From the NCBI GenBank assembly GCA_030584105.1, contig CP129491.1, forward strand, positions 3,162,001 to 3,226,000: a stretch of DNA of 64,000 nt, in the 5' to 3' direction. Positions 1 to 11,387 of this stretch are shown one piece after another (within the stretch, counting starts at the first letter, position 1; the number at the start of each line of letters is the position of its first letter). The position numbers and the translations under genes were made by a program. The stretch is from UTCHB3 sp002050155. Its GTDB lineage: Bacteria > Bacteroidota > Ignavibacteria > Ignavibacteriales > Ignavibacteriaceae. Under the pieces are notes generated by a model. The model searched no databases. It saw only the letters and a program-made list of their open reading frames with translations, and was not told the origin of the DNA.

Positions 1-1020
<1,020 letters not shown>

Positions 1021-1117
1021 AGAACAGGTTATCTTATCGAAGATGGAAGCTGATGTATCCGCTATATTATGTTCTTTACATTCTGTATGAGTTCAGGACC
1101 GTAAGGTCTTAAGATTT

Positions 1118-1194
<77 letters not shown>

Positions 1195-1247
1195 TTAGGG
1201 AAGTGCTGCTTTAAGAAGGCATAAGAAACGCCCTTAATGAGAATTAA

Positions 1248-1320
1248 GGGGCTATAGCTCAATTGGGAGAGCGCCGCCCTTGCAAGGCGGAGGTTAACGG
1301 TTCGATCCCGTTTAGCTCCA
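1248..1320 (+). tRNA. tRNA-Ala (TGC)
   Basis: The acceptor stem GGGGCTA pairs with TAGCTCC with one G-U pair. The anticodon loop is CTTGCAA (TGC at 1281-1283) and the T loop is TTCGATC. After discriminator A1320 the sequence reads CAA, so CCA is not encoded, unlike the neighbouring tRNA-Ile. The Ile-Ala spacer pair is the classic bacterial arrangement. The 1321-1460 spacer has a boxA-like TTGTTCTTTGAAA near 1325 and no gene. Confidence 0.97.
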
Positions 1321-1460
1321 CAAGGTTGTTCTTTGAAATACTGAAAGATCAGATCAAGATTTTTAATAATCTTGCTGATAGGATACAAATATCATGTCCA
1401 TAGAAATTTAACAATTTCATAAAAATGCAAACAAAAGCATGACATTAGAATAAATTTTTT

Positions 1461-4462
<3,002 letters not shown>

Positions 4463-4533
4463 TTAATTTTATTTTAATTTCATGCAACGAGATTTGTATC
4501 CTTTTCTTTCAGTTATTATTGAACAACCCCGAT

Positions 4534-4653
4534 TTTTCCGGTGGTTATAGCTGCAAGGAAACACCTCTTCCCATTTCGAACAGAGAAGTTAAGCTTGCAT
4601 ACGCCGATGGTACTACATGCGCAGGTGTGTGGGAGAGTAGGTAGCTGCCGGGT
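4534..4653 (+). rRNA. rrf: 5S ribosomal RNA
   Basis: The sequence holds the conserved 5S core: CTTCCCATTTCGAACAGAGAAGTTAAGC for loops B and C, and GTGTGGGAGAGTAGGTAGCTGCCGG at the 3' side. The terminal helix pairs TTCCGGTGG with GCTGCCGGG. It is the last RNA of the operon, about 70 bases after the 23S. Exact ends are estimated from the terminal helix. Confidence 0.95.
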
Positions 4654-4664
4654 TTTATTTTTTA

Positions 4665-4695
4665 AGCTCTCGCTCTTTGCGGGAGCTTTTTTTTT
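4665..4695 (+). terminator. Rho-independent terminator of the rRNA operon
   Basis: AGCTCTCGC and GCGGGAGCT form a 9-bp stem (one G-U) with loop TCTTT, followed by eight or nine T. It lies 12 bases after the 5S. Confidence 0.93.
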
Positions 4696-4720
4696 GTCCT
4701 TCTTAGGTAAACGGAAGATT

Positions 4721-4990
4721 TCTTAACTTTTTCGGTTGCTTATACCTTAGGTTGAAGATTACAAAGCATTTTCGCTAAGCATTGCTTGAAGTTGGAGCTA
4801 TCAGAACCTTTTCGGCTGCCTATACCTTAGGGTGAAGATTGCAAAGCATTTTCGCTAAGCATTGCTTGAAGTTGGAGCTATCAGAACCTTTTCGGCTGCC
4901 TATACCTTAGGGTGAAGATTGCAAAGCATTTTCGCTAAGCATTGCTTGAAGTTGGAGCTATCAGAACCTTTTCGGCTGCCTATACCTTAG
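4721..4990 (+). repeat. 80-bp tandem repeat array downstream of the rRNA operon
   Basis: Three full units with period exactly 80 begin at 4721, 4801 and 4881, and a partial fourth begins at 4961. Units two and three are identical; the first differs at a few bases. Each unit holds an imperfect hairpin (GCAAAGC, loop, GCATTGC). Since 80 is not a multiple of 3, the array cannot encode an in-frame repeat protein. No gene is seen between 4654 and 5162, and this array plus the next repeat fill most of that stretch. Confidence 0.95.
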
Positions 4991-5055
4991 GTTGTAGCCA
5001 TAAGAACTTTTTGGACAAGTGTCACTTGAGGTTGTAGCCATAAGAACTTTTTCGG
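4991..5055 (+). repeat. Second, 40-bp direct repeat
   Basis: GTTGTAGCCATAAGAACTTT occurs at 4991 and again at 5031, a period of 40, half that of the array before it. It grows directly out of the last partial 80-bp unit through the shared CCTTAGGTTG / CTTGAGGTTG context. Confidence 0.85.
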
Positions 5056-5162
5056 TTTTTTTTGCGTTAAATCTTTATTACAACTGATTATTGGTTGTAT
5101 AGTTTACTTTTCGAAATGAATTTAATTTTACAGTTTCAGTTTTCCCGGAAAAGATTGTATAA

Positions 5163-5831
5163 ATGCGTTTATTGATTTTTATAATTTCCATTTTGTTTGT
5201 TTCTGCCGGTTTAGTTGAGGCGCAGAATATTAAAACAATTAACGAAGATGGTGTAATTTCGCTTATTAAGAAACGAAATGATAAACCGCTTGTGATTAAT
5301 TTTTGGGCTACCTGGTGCATTCCCTGCAAAGAAGAGTACCCGGACATCGTTAAGCTTTCAGAAAAGTATGACAAAATTGAATTTATCGGAATTTCGCTTG
5401 ATAAACCTTCTGAAGTTGTCGCTAAAATAAAGCCTTTCTTAAAATCGATGAACGCAAAATTTACGAATTATGTGGGGAAATTCAGAAGTGTTGAGAGCCT
5501 TGTTACTTTAATTAACAATTCATGGACGGGCGCAATACCCGGAACGATGGTTTACAATCAGGAAGGAAAACAAATTTTCTTCCACGAAGGGCAAATTTCA
5601 TATTCTGAGCTTGAAAAAGTCTTAACAGATAACTTTCCTTCCGCAACATCGGAAGGAGAAAAAACCGGCAGTGTTTTACAGGAGGTCGGTGACGGGGGCA
5701 GTTATGGTCAAAGTGCGGGTAGCAGTACAGATAACTACGCCGGCGACAATATTGATAATAGCGCTTCGGCAAAAAATACAGTCAGATTGCCGCTTAAACA
5801 GACAAAAAAATGTGATACCTGCCGCTTTTAA
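5163..5831 (+). CDS. TlpA/ResA-like thioredoxin-fold protein, exported
   Basis: This is a periplasmic thiol-disulfide oxidoreductase of the TlpA/ResA type (222 aa). A hydrophobic signal segment spans residues 1-20 (ending VEA-Q). The redox motif WCIPC is at 51-55, followed by the family's KEEYP helix and a cis-Pro-type GAIPGT loop. The thioredoxin domain ends near residue 160. The remaining 60 residues are a Gly/Ser/Asp-rich low-complexity tail that finishes KKCDTCRF, giving a second CxxC at 217-220. ResA-like proteins usually lack such a tail. It stands alone on this strand, with GGGP synthase 120 bases downstream. The ATG start has only a weak SD (GGAAAAG). Partner unknown; the fold is clear, the substrate is not. 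Confidence 0.85.
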   Translation: MRLLIFIISILFVSAGLVEAQNIKTINEDGVISLIKKRNDKPLVINFWATWCIPCKEEYPDIVKLSEKYDKIEFIGISLDKPSEVVAKIKPFLKSMNAKFTNYVGKFRSVESLVTLINNSWTGAIPGTMVYNQEGKQIFFHEGQISYSELEKVLTDNFPSATSEGEKTGSVLQEVGDGGSYGQSAGSSTDNYAGDNIDNSASAKNTVRLPLKQTKKCDTCRF

Positions 5832-5953
5832 TTTTCCGTTTACTCTTTTAATCAGATAAAAAAACATCAAAATCTTTTAATTTCCGTGTGGAATCGCTAA
5901 ATTTCAAAAGAATAATCTGAAGTTTAAGTAAAATCCACAAAAACGATCGAAAA

Positions 5954-6700
5954 ATGACCTTATACTCCGCACTTCTGCAAAAACTTTCCACCCAACGGGC
6001 GCTTTATTTTATGCTGCTTGATCCTGACCGTTTCAGTGGTGAAGAGCTTTCTGAGTTTACGAAACAGTGTGTTTCAGCCGGAGTTGACGGGTTTTTGGTG
6101 GGTGGAAGCCTGATGATTTCGGGTGATCTCGATTCTTCAATCAGTGAACTTAAAAAGAACACAACACTTCCTGTTATCATTTTTCCGGGTGGCGTAAGCC
6201 AAATATCCCCCCTTGCCGACGCAATATTGTTTCTTTCGAATGTGAGCGGCAGAAATGCCGAGCATCTTATTGGCAAGCATGTTATTGCGGCACCGATTAT
6301 AAAAAAACACGGGCTTGAGGCGATTTCAACGGGGTATATTTTAGTTGAATCGGGGAGGGTAACCACGGCGCAATATATCAGCGGGAGCGTTCCGGTTCCG
6401 AGGCACAAGCCGGAAATTGCCGTTGCAACTGCTTTGGCAGCAGAATATCTTGGAATGAAATTTATCTATTTGGAAGCGGGCTCGGGTGCCGATCAGCATG
6501 TGCCGTTTGAAATGGTGAAAGCCGTATCTTCGGTTATTTCGGTTCCTTTGATGGTCGGCGGCGGAATTAAAGATGCCGTAACCGCCGGAAAAATGGTTGA
6601 CGCAGGTGCAAAAATTATCGTTACGGGCAACCACTTCGAAAACAGAAGTAACAGGGGCGAACTGCAGGCTTTTGTTGATGCCGTAAAAGGGAGAATTTAA
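5954..6700 (+). CDS. Geranylgeranylglyceryl phosphate synthase (PcrB-type GGGP synthase)
   Basis: This TIM-barrel prenyltransferase (248 aa) joins a polyprenyl diphosphate to sn-glycerol-1-phosphate, the first step of archaeal-type ether lipids. Visible family motifs are LLDPDRF (21-27, Mg-diphosphate binding), FPGG (77-80), NVSGRN (96-101), STGYIL (125-130), YLEAGSGA (172-179) and the phosphate-binding GGGI (202-205). The closest match I recognise is the group II GGGPS enzymes of Bacteroidota, rather than the heptaprenyl PcrB of Bacillus. Whether the product is used for ether lipids here is unknown, and no glycerol-1-phosphate dehydrogenase or second prenyltransferase lies in the window. The ATG at 5954 is preceded only by AT-rich sequence. 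Confidence 0.93.
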   Translation: MTLYSALLQKLSTQRALYFMLLDPDRFSGEELSEFTKQCVSAGVDGFLVGGSLMISGDLDSSISELKKNTTLPVIIFPGGVSQISPLADAILFLSNVSGRNAEHLIGKHVIAAPIIKKHGLEAISTGYILVESGRVTTAQYISGSVPVPRHKPEIAVATALAAEYLGMKFIYLEAGSGADQHVPFEMVKAVSSVISVPLMVGGGIKDAVTAGKMVDAGAKIIVTGNHFENRSNRGELQAFVDAVKGRI

Positions 6701-6768
6701 AACTGAGTTATTCTGATACTCGCCACTTTGGAACTAACCAATTAGAGACCTTTTGTTTTGAAACCTTT

Positions 6769-6871
6769 CGTTTTGCAGCATTCAGAAATAGAACCCGCCG
6801 TTTTGAGGCAACCCTATTAGAAACATCTTGTTTTGCCAGATTCCGTTTTGCAGAATGCGGAAATAAAACCC
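6769..6871 (+). repeat. Degenerate direct repeat, period 75
   Basis: A 28-base segment starting CGTTTTGCAG and ending ACCC occurs at 6769-6796 and 6844-6871 with four mismatches. The second copy runs into the only possible upstream extension (TTG start at 6833) of the next gene, which argues that this extension is not coding. Confidence 0.8.
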
Positions 6872-6901
6872 ATCATATTGTATGATGGTTTTGATGGTGA
6901 G

Positions 6902-8905
6902 ATGTACACTTCGGCAACAAAAAACAAAAAAAACTATTTCGAAATTTTTGTATCAGCACTGATACTGAGTGCTGGTTCGCTTTTAATCATAGCCGGGGCG
7001 AGCAGCTATGGTGTGGGAATGACGGGGGATTCTGTTTCTTACCTTGCACTTGCACGAAACATCTTAAACAGCGGCAATTTCGCAGGAATTTCAGGTGAAC
7101 CTTTTGTGCTTTGGCCCCCCGGATATTCCATATCACTTCTTGTGGGAGCTCCATTTTGGGGGAGTGATTTGGTCAGTTTTTTCCTGCCTTACAACCTTTT
7201 AGCCTATATCATTTTTGGATTATTAGCATTTAAGCTGTTGCGGAAGCGGATTGAGGTTGCCGGTTTTAGATTATCTGTGTTCGCGGTATTGATGTTTTCA
7301 CCTGCTTTATTCAGAATTTTCAGTTTTGCTTTTGCAGAAGTGTTGTTCCTGCCGTTAAGTCTGGCTTTTTTTCTACTGATTGAAAGGTTTGAAGAGAAGA
7401 AGAAACATTATGGTTTATACACCGGGAAACCGAAGAACTTTTTTCCGTTGATTGAAAGGCTTGAAGAAAGAAGGGGAATTTGGGTTTTAATTTTAGCAGG
7501 TGTTGTAGTGATTGCTCTTTCAATGGTGAAATACACCGGAATTGTTTTTCTGCCGGTGTTGCTCTACGGGATTTGGCGGAGTTTTTCGGTTGCAGGAACT
7601 GCAGCCCTCGAAACAGGAGACAATCACGATGAAACCGATAACAACCCCTTTGAAACTGATAACTATATATCTGAAACTATTTACAACACCTCTGAAACTA
7701 CCAAAAAAACTCTTGAAACAGCAAACATTGATGTTCTCCAAAATGCCGTTTTCGGAAATAAATCAAAAAAAAGAGCAATTGTATGGATGCTAATCACTTC
7801 GGTGGTTGTTTCAGCGCCGCTTTTTTTGCTTTTGTTGAGAAATAAGGCGGTTTCGGGTTATTTTACGGGATATCGCGGGGCATCGGCATTTTCTATTTGG
7901 GAGTTGCTGTTTCAAACGGGTGAAACTTTGGTATATTGGGTTTTCCCCGTTGTTATGATTCTGTTTTTGGTTGTTACTTTTGTTTTTGGGCGTAAAGCTC
8001 ATTCAGAAAAGATGGGTGGTTTTTTGCATTTTGAAGCCAAGAGACATACATTTAATATAGTTTCAATATTAAAAAGCACCCGGTATTATTTAGTTTTTAT
8101 TGTTATTTACTATTTGGTTACTTTGGTATCTGCCTCTTTTGAAGCGGTTGATGAATTGGGAAACAGATTATTGATTCCGCTTTTCTTTCCGATGTTGTTA
8201 GTTGCCGCAGTTATTGTCAGCGAACTGCTGTTTAAGCCCCTTAGAACTTTTCCGGAGGAAGGACCTGCCCATGAAGAAAGAGGCTCCGTACCTGAAAACA
8301 TATTTCCCGACACTTCAAAAGGAAAAACCAAACAAGGGAGTGCGGTGTTTAAGAGGGGGCGAATGCAACAGATTGTGTTCATTGTTATTTTGCTGATAGT
8401 TCCTTTAAGCTATATCAGGACAGATTTCAGGGCGTTCAGTACAAGAATTGAATCGGGTGCAGGCAGCATTTCATCGGCTGATTACTTCAACAAATTTCCG
8501 AAAAATTTTGAAAAAGTGAAAGAACTATTATCAAAAGGTAATTTCACAATCTATACGAATAACAGAGAGGTTTTCTATTATTTAACAGGGCTGAAAAACA
8601 AAGCCCTGCCGGTTAAAAAATATTATAACTCTAATGAAGTTTCAACCGCAACGGAGGGATTAAAAAGTTATTTTAATGAGAAAGATAAATTCTTAATTTT
8701 CGAAATGACAAATTTCAGAAATGAAAACCTTTACACCATTGAAGAAATCAAAAAAGCAGTTCAGATTAAGGAACTGATGAATGGCACGGGTTGGGTCTTA
8801 TATTCGGCGCAACCTTTGGATAATCAGAATAATCAGGATAATCATGGTAATACGGATGACCACGAAAATCCTGCCAATTTTCCCAAAACAGGTAAGACTG
8901 AATGA
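6902..8905 (+). CDS. GT-C-like polytopic membrane glycosyltransferase
   Basis: This is a predicted integral membrane protein of about 667 aa. After a short N-terminus and a first membrane segment it has GDSVSYLALARNIL, the Asp-containing first periplasmic loop typical of GT-C (ArnT/PMT-like) lipid-linked sugar transferases, then about 10 further membrane segments and a soluble C-terminal domain. Two oddities stand out. FLLIERFEEKKKH and FPLIERLEERRG lie about 29 residues apart and look like an internal duplication. A Glu/Thr/Asn-rich insert (ETxxN-type repeats) also splits two membrane segments. I chose ATG 6902 over the in-frame TTG 6833 because the upstream codons fall in a degenerate DNA repeat. 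The stop overlaps the next ATG (ATGA). Substrate unknown. Confidence 0.72.
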   Translation: MYTSATKNKKNYFEIFVSALILSAGSLLIIAGASSYGVGMTGDSVSYLALARNILNSGNFAGISGEPFVLWPPGYSISLLVGAPFWGSDLVSFFLPYNLLAYIIFGLLAFKLLRKRIEVAGFRLSVFAVLMFSPALFRIFSFAFAEVLFLPLSLAFFLLIERFEEKKKHYGLYTGKPKNFFPLIERLEERRGIWVLILAGVVVIALSMVKYTGIVFLPVLLYGIWRSFSVAGTAALETGDNHDETDNNPFETDNYISETIYNTSETTKKTLETANIDVLQNAVFGNKSKKRAIVWMLITSVVVSAPLFLLLLRNKAVSGYFTGYRGASAFSIWELLFQTGETLVYWVFPVVMILFLVVTFVFGRKAHSEKMGGFLHFEAKRHTFNIVSILKSTRYYLVFIVIYYLVTLVSASFEAVDELGNRLLIPLFFPMLLVAAVIVSELLFKPLRTFPEEGPAHEERGSVPENIFPDTSKGKTKQGSAVFKRGRMQQIVFIVILLIVPLSYIRTDFRAFSTRIESGAGSISSADYFNKFPKNFEKVKELLSKGNFTIYTNNREVFYYLTGLKNKALPVKKYYNSNEVSTATEGLKSYFNEKDKFLIFEMTNFRNENLYTIEEIKKAVQIKELMNGTGWVLYSAQPLDNQNNQDNHGNTDDHENPANFPKTGKTE

Positions 8906-10236
8906 AGCCAAAACTCCCGTTTAGTGCTCGTTTCAGCCGTTTTTTCACTAATTTTTTCGCAAAAATTTTCGGCGGAATGTCCGGAAAACTTCGGACAAAA
9001 TTGAGCGAGGGGGATATTTTCAAAGTAATCAAAAACAGCGGTTACTTTTTTGGCACATCCATTGTGGGGCTTGGGGTATCGTTCATCTCCTTCCCGCTTT
9101 ACGCAATTTTGATGACGAAAGAGGATTTCGGTATAGTGGCTTTTTTCACGGCAGTGGGAACCGTAGCAACGCAATTTTCAATTCTTTCTCTGACAAATTA
9201 TTACATAGTAAAAAGCAGAAGTTTGGATAAAGCCGAAAGCCAAACGCTCTTCAGGAATATTGTAATCTTCAATTTCTTTTGGAATCTGGGGTTAACGGTT
9301 ATCGGGATGGTTGCACTTCATTTATACCTGATAATTGCCGGAAGTGAGATGTCGGTTTTCCCAAACGGGTTGATTATATTCACAATTTTAATAACGCAAA
9401 GTTTCATAACATTCAAAACGGTGCAGTTCAGGATAGAGGGTGAGGGGCGGAACTATTTTTTCACGGGGATTTCGCAGGTAATCGGGAACGCAATTTTCAG
9501 CGTAGGGCTGATTTGGGCTTTTTCATTGGGGGCAACCGGAAAACTTGCGGGGATTGCCATTTCCAACTTCTTAATTGCTCTGTTTTTGGGTCGAAGTTTA
9601 ATTTGGGGAGATGGTGAAAAGCTTTCAATTGCGTCGGTTAAGGCGGGGATAAGGGAAATGTTGCCGCTGACATTAGTTTCGTTTCTGCACAGCACCGCAC
9701 CCGCAGCTGATGTACTTGTTCTTGAAAGATATAACGATTTTCGCGGGTTAGGGGTGTATAATGTGGGAAAACAGATAGGAAATTTTGTAACACTTGCAGG
9801 GACATCACTTTTTCAGGCGTTTGAGCCGGGCTTTTATGAAGATGCAAAAAAGCGATCATTGTTTCGTTCAGCAAGGTTCTATCTGTTTGTGCTGATGTTG
9901 GGGTTGTTGGTTGGGTTGTATTTTATTTTTTCGGACTTGATAATCACGATTTTAACTGCGGGCAGGTTTCACGAATCGTTGCAGTACTCCAACATTTTTG
10001 TTTTACAGGCGCTTTTTTTGCCGGTTATTCAGGCACTTCAGGTGCCGCTTTACTTAGCAGGCAAGGTTAAAATAATAGCGGGGATCAACTTAGTGGGCAG
10101 CCTGATAACCTTCGGGTTGATATTTGCTTTAACTGCGGAAATTCTTTACACGGGTGCTGCGTTGGCTTTCTTAATTTCATCAGGTCTCCAGTTTTTAATG
10201 ATCGCAATTGCAGAGCGAAAATATGGTAAGAGTTGA
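8902..10236 (+). CDS. Wzx-like polysaccharide/oligosaccharide flippase
   Basis: This is a 444-residue membrane protein of the MATE/polysaccharide transporter type. From about residue 45 it shows the typical first helix pair (YFFGTSIVGLGVSFISFPLYAILMTKEDFGIVAFF), then alternating hydrophobic segments for roughly 12 membrane passes. Such proteins flip lipid-linked oligosaccharides across the inner membrane. Its ATG overlaps the stop of the GT-C gene (ATGA) and its end overlaps the following GT2-like gene, so the three are probably one translationally coupled unit for a surface glycan. An internal Met at residue 25 is an alternative start. Confidence 0.82.
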   Translation: MKPKLPFSARFSRFFTNFFAKIFGGMSGKLRTKLSEGDIFKVIKNSGYFFGTSIVGLGVSFISFPLYAILMTKEDFGIVAFFTAVGTVATQFSILSLTNYYIVKSRSLDKAESQTLFRNIVIFNFFWNLGLTVIGMVALHLYLIIAGSEMSVFPNGLIIFTILITQSFITFKTVQFRIEGEGRNYFFTGISQVIGNAIFSVGLIWAFSLGATGKLAGIAISNFLIALFLGRSLIWGDGEKLSIASVKAGIREMLPLTLVSFLHSTAPAADVLVLERYNDFRGLGVYNVGKQIGNFVTLAGTSLFQAFEPGFYEDAKKRSLFRSARFYLFVLMLGLLVGLYFIFSDLIITILTAGRFHESLQYSNIFVLQALFLPVIQALQVPLYLAGKVKIIAGINLVGSLITFGLIFALTAEILYTGAALAFLISSGLQFLMIAIAERKYGKS

Positions 10237-11173
10237 TACAGCGGTTTTGGTGATAGCATTCAACCGCCCTGAAATGTTGCGCAAAGTGTTGGATAGCTTA
10301 TCCGAACACCGGTTCAGAAAAATCTACGCTTTTGTGGATGGTCCCCGAAACGGCGTGACTGAAGACATCGAGAAGGTCGAAAAATGCCGTGAAATGGTGG
10401 GGAAAATTGACTTTTGCGGCGAGCTTGAAACTATGATTTGCGATGATAATTTAGGCTGTGGGTTGGGGCCCTTCAGTGCGATAACTCAGGCGTTTGAGCA
10501 GGAAAAACAGCTGATAATATTGGAGGATGACTGCGTTCCAACGGGTGCGTTTTTTCAGTTCTGTGAAGAAATTTTTGAGCGATACGCCAACGAACCTAAA
10601 GTATGGATGATAAGCGGGAATAATTTCAGCGAGGGGGTTTGCCCGGTTAAGGGAAGTTATGTCTTTTCAACTTACGCACATTTTGGGGGCTGGGGCACAT
10701 GGAAAAGGAGTTGGGAAACCGTAGTATATGACTCAAAAATACTTTTGAACCGGTTGAATAAGGAGTCTTATGCGGGCAATCACAGTGATAACCCCTTGAG
10801 ATTTGCGAGTAAAAAAGAAGCAAAATTCTTTATGCGGATTTACAGGCAAAATTTTGAAAAGCCTGATTATGAAGGTTGGGATTATCAGGCATCAATCGCG
10901 ATGAGAAAGGTGCGCGGTTTAAGTGTAGTGCCGAAACAAAACTTAGTAAGCAACATAGGGGTTGTGGGAACGCATTTTAGCGGAGAGGCGAAGTTTTTTA
11001 ATTTGCCCATTGCAAAAAATTTTAAGGTTACAGAGCACCCAATGGAAATAAAGGCTGATAAAGAATACGATAATTGCCACTTCAGGAAACATTGGATACC
11101 AATGAACAGGCGGTCGCTTTGCTTGCGCGTGAAAACAAAGCTGAAAAAACTGCGGTGGCGGTTTGGGTGGTAA
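10223..11173 (+). CDS. GT-A/GT2-like glycosyltransferase
   Basis: The protein (316 aa) begins with the GT-A pattern TAVLVIAFNRPEML, has FVDGPRNG, and near residue 100 LIILEDDCVPTGAFF, a DxD-like metal/nucleotide-sugar site. HFGGWGTWKRSW further on is typical of GT2-like transferases annotated as nucleotide-sugar transferases. It is cytoplasmic and has no membrane segment. I use ATG 10223; an upstream in-frame TTG at 10208 would add five residues. The gene starts 14 bases inside the flippase gene. The sugar donor cannot be read from the sequence. Confidence 0.78.
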   Translation: MVRVDTAVLVIAFNRPEMLRKVLDSLSEHRFRKIYAFVDGPRNGVTEDIEKVEKCREMVGKIDFCGELETMICDDNLGCGLGPFSAITQAFEQEKQLIILEDDCVPTGAFFQFCEEIFERYANEPKVWMISGNNFSEGVCPVKGSYVFSTYAHFGGWGTWKRSWETVVYDSKILLNRLNKESYAGNHSDNPLRFASKKEAKFFMRIYRQNFEKPDYEGWDYQASIAMRKVRGLSVVPKQNLVSNIGVVGTHFSGEAKFFNLPIAKNFKVTEHPMEIKADKEYDNCHFRKHWIPMNRRSLCLRVKTKLKKLRWRFGW

Positions 11174-11387
11174 CAGCAAACGCTTGTGTGTAAAGTGGCG
11201 GAACAAATTTTTTTCAGTACAAAGTGGCTCCGGATAACCATGTTAAGGGCAAACGCCCGGATGTAAGGTCGTGTAACAGAAATGACTTACAAAATTTGGC
11301 GGTAATTTCATATATTTTAGAGGGTAATCTTAGAAATATATCCGCAAAACAATAAACCCATTTAAATAAGCGAGTTATAGGTTAGTG

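Noticed and set aside
4721..5055. CRISPR array
   Set aside because: The 80-bp units are identical throughout and contain no unique spacers; no cas genes are present.
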